From assembly GCA_019614645.1 (NCBI GenBank), contig JABWDB010000009.1:9839501-9903500 (forward strand): a stretch of DNA of 64,000 bases. Reading direction: 5' to 3'. Below the pieces are notes generated by a model. It saw nothing but the letters and a program-made list of their open reading frames with translations. It was not told the DNA's origin and did not search any database. Of the stretch, positions 62,820 through 64,000 are shown one piece after another. The first letter of the stretch is position 1. The number at the start of each line of letters is the position of its first letter. A program made the position numbers and the translations under genes. Source of the DNA: Stratiolaelaps scimitus. Lineage: Eukaryota; Arthropoda; Arachnida; Mesostigmata; Laelapidae.

Positions 62820-64000
62820 GTAGGTTTCCTTTTGTCATCGGTTCCTCCATTAACCATAACCCCCTCCCTCATGACCCCATTCATCGGTATCTCACCAGTG
62901 TCTTCCTGTTCACATCTTCAACGGATTATTCTCCCTTCTTCAGCCTTTGATTATTCAATGCATCAAGCAAGCAACGTCCTGTGTTCTTGCGCGTTTTCCT
63001 CTCGAATTGTTCGATGTCAAAGGTTTTGTCTCCATCCTGGTGAAGGTCAAATCTGTGGATCACTAATACACCAAAGTAGCAGATGCTCACTAGGTCGGAT
63101 CACAGACGTGTGGTATATATGCAAGGTGAATCACGTAAATTCTTTGGTTCTTTGTCCACACAATAATACATCATATACCCTGCTAGATGCATTAGTGATC
63201 TACAGATTACAATGATAAGTGATCCCTGTTGGTAATCTCTGTTTGTTGATTTCTTTTTGCTGGTTAATTGTCGTTAATCTATGGTGGTGTGCGTCATGTC
63301 TTATCACTGTCGTTGTCCACTATTTAATTACTATCGTACTACTATTATTATACGATTACTTACTGATCATCATTATTATCAATGGGTGGTGTTTTATCTG
63401 CCTGTCTCTAGTCTAACGGTGTTATCTTTTTTAATCGGCCTGTAAGCAATGTGCGGTGCATGGTCCACGAACGGTAAGTGTGTATTGACGAGGTTCGAGG
63501 GGCCACTTTTGCACCAGCCATTGGCGCTCGCACTGCACATTCTCTATTCTATATAGCCTTGTCCGCCAGCCACTATCCACCGCGCCAGAGCGGTCCGACT
63601 CTAAAGTCCGATTTTCTATACCGTTTTTCAAAATCCTCCTGCCACCCAGTTTCCCAATCGCGACACCTCTCCTCGATCGCCTCCCTACCGCCGTATGGCG
63701 TACCCCTTCTGCGCGCCCCTCCACACGCAAATGACTTTGACTTTGGGGAAATGTTCTCGCACATACTGTACTGAATAGTTCTTCGAATACCGGCACCGCA
63801 TCAAATTTCCTTTCTCAGCTTTTTCCATCACTCCGTCATCATTTAACCCGATCGATTCTCGTAATCTAGCTACGTTCAGTGTACACACGGGTACTGTGCA
63901 ATATAGCAGGTTCAGCAGTAGCCGATTTATGTCGCACGTCAGCCTCCCAACCGATGTTGTTACGAGTTTTTGTTTCTTGTTTGTGTGCGGACTCGTATCG
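62820..64000 (+). other. Intron after E21 to end of window
   Basis: I searched for the GAS2 signature (a cysteine pair followed by an F-R-x-x-x-x-G-E-G-K-Y-like motif) and found no credible exon. A possible 27-base microexon at 63447-63473 is described as a finding. The remainder is AT-rich non-coding sequence. Confidence 0.75.

Noticed and set aside
62980..63060. Reading with a cysteine pair followed by PGEGQICGS, superficially like the GAS2 core
   Set aside because: It lacks the conserved flanking residues and borders, and continues the intron after a clear GTAGGT donor. Taken as coincidence.
1..64000. Search for mobile elements, rRNA, CRISPR arrays, viral genes or a second gene
   Set aside because: No transposase, reverse transcriptase, terminal inverted repeats, spaced repeats or RNA gene structures were recognised on either strand by reading.

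Overview
The window is a piece of an animal nuclear genome. It is dominated by one very large multi-exon gene on the + strand that encodes a spectraplakin, the orthologue of Drosophila short stop (shot) and vertebrate MACF1/dystonin. Exon order, plakin domain, rod and EF-hands all follow the arthropod shot pattern. Introns of 0.1-5 kb, many long (TA)n tracts and mixed GC content fit an arthropod. I suspect a chelicerate (mite or tick), but that is recall-based and not proven here.

Layout. Bases 1-15479 hold no recognisable domain-coding exon. They are probably intron or 5' territory, with a few candidate alternative first exons and microsatellites. Coding that I can support starts at 15480 with CH2 of the actin-binding domain; no CH1 exon is visible. 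Exons E1-E9 (15480-26777) encode CH2, the plakin domain with its embedded SH3-like fold, and a coiled linker. A single 9.46-kb exon (E10, 31750-41205) carries plakin repeats and long Ser/Thr-Pro-Ser-Lys-rich tracts. Exons E11-E20 (46448-62454) encode the spectrin-repeat rod and the first EF-hand. E21 (62707-62819) encodes the second EF-hand. The GAS2 microtubule-binding domain and the stop codon are not in the window and should lie downstream.

All 21 exons join with consistent reading phase: AG acceptors, GT donors, and each split codon checked by hand. The full join gives 23,781 nt (7,927 codons) with the plakin-repeat exon and 14,325 nt (4,775 codons) without it. E9 ends and E11 begins in phase 0, so E10 can be skipped without a frameshift.

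The most interesting observations concern isoform structure. A probable internal first exon at 21884-21924 has an in-frame upstream stop, a good start context and a donor whose phase exactly matches E7. It predicts an isoform lacking the actin-binding and plakin domains. An Asn/Gly/His-rich cassette in E14 is bounded by two donors of the same phase. The E10 exon contains a recent 105-bp coding tandem array. I saw no rRNA, tRNA, CRISPR array, intact transposon or viral gene, and no second protein-coding gene that I can support.
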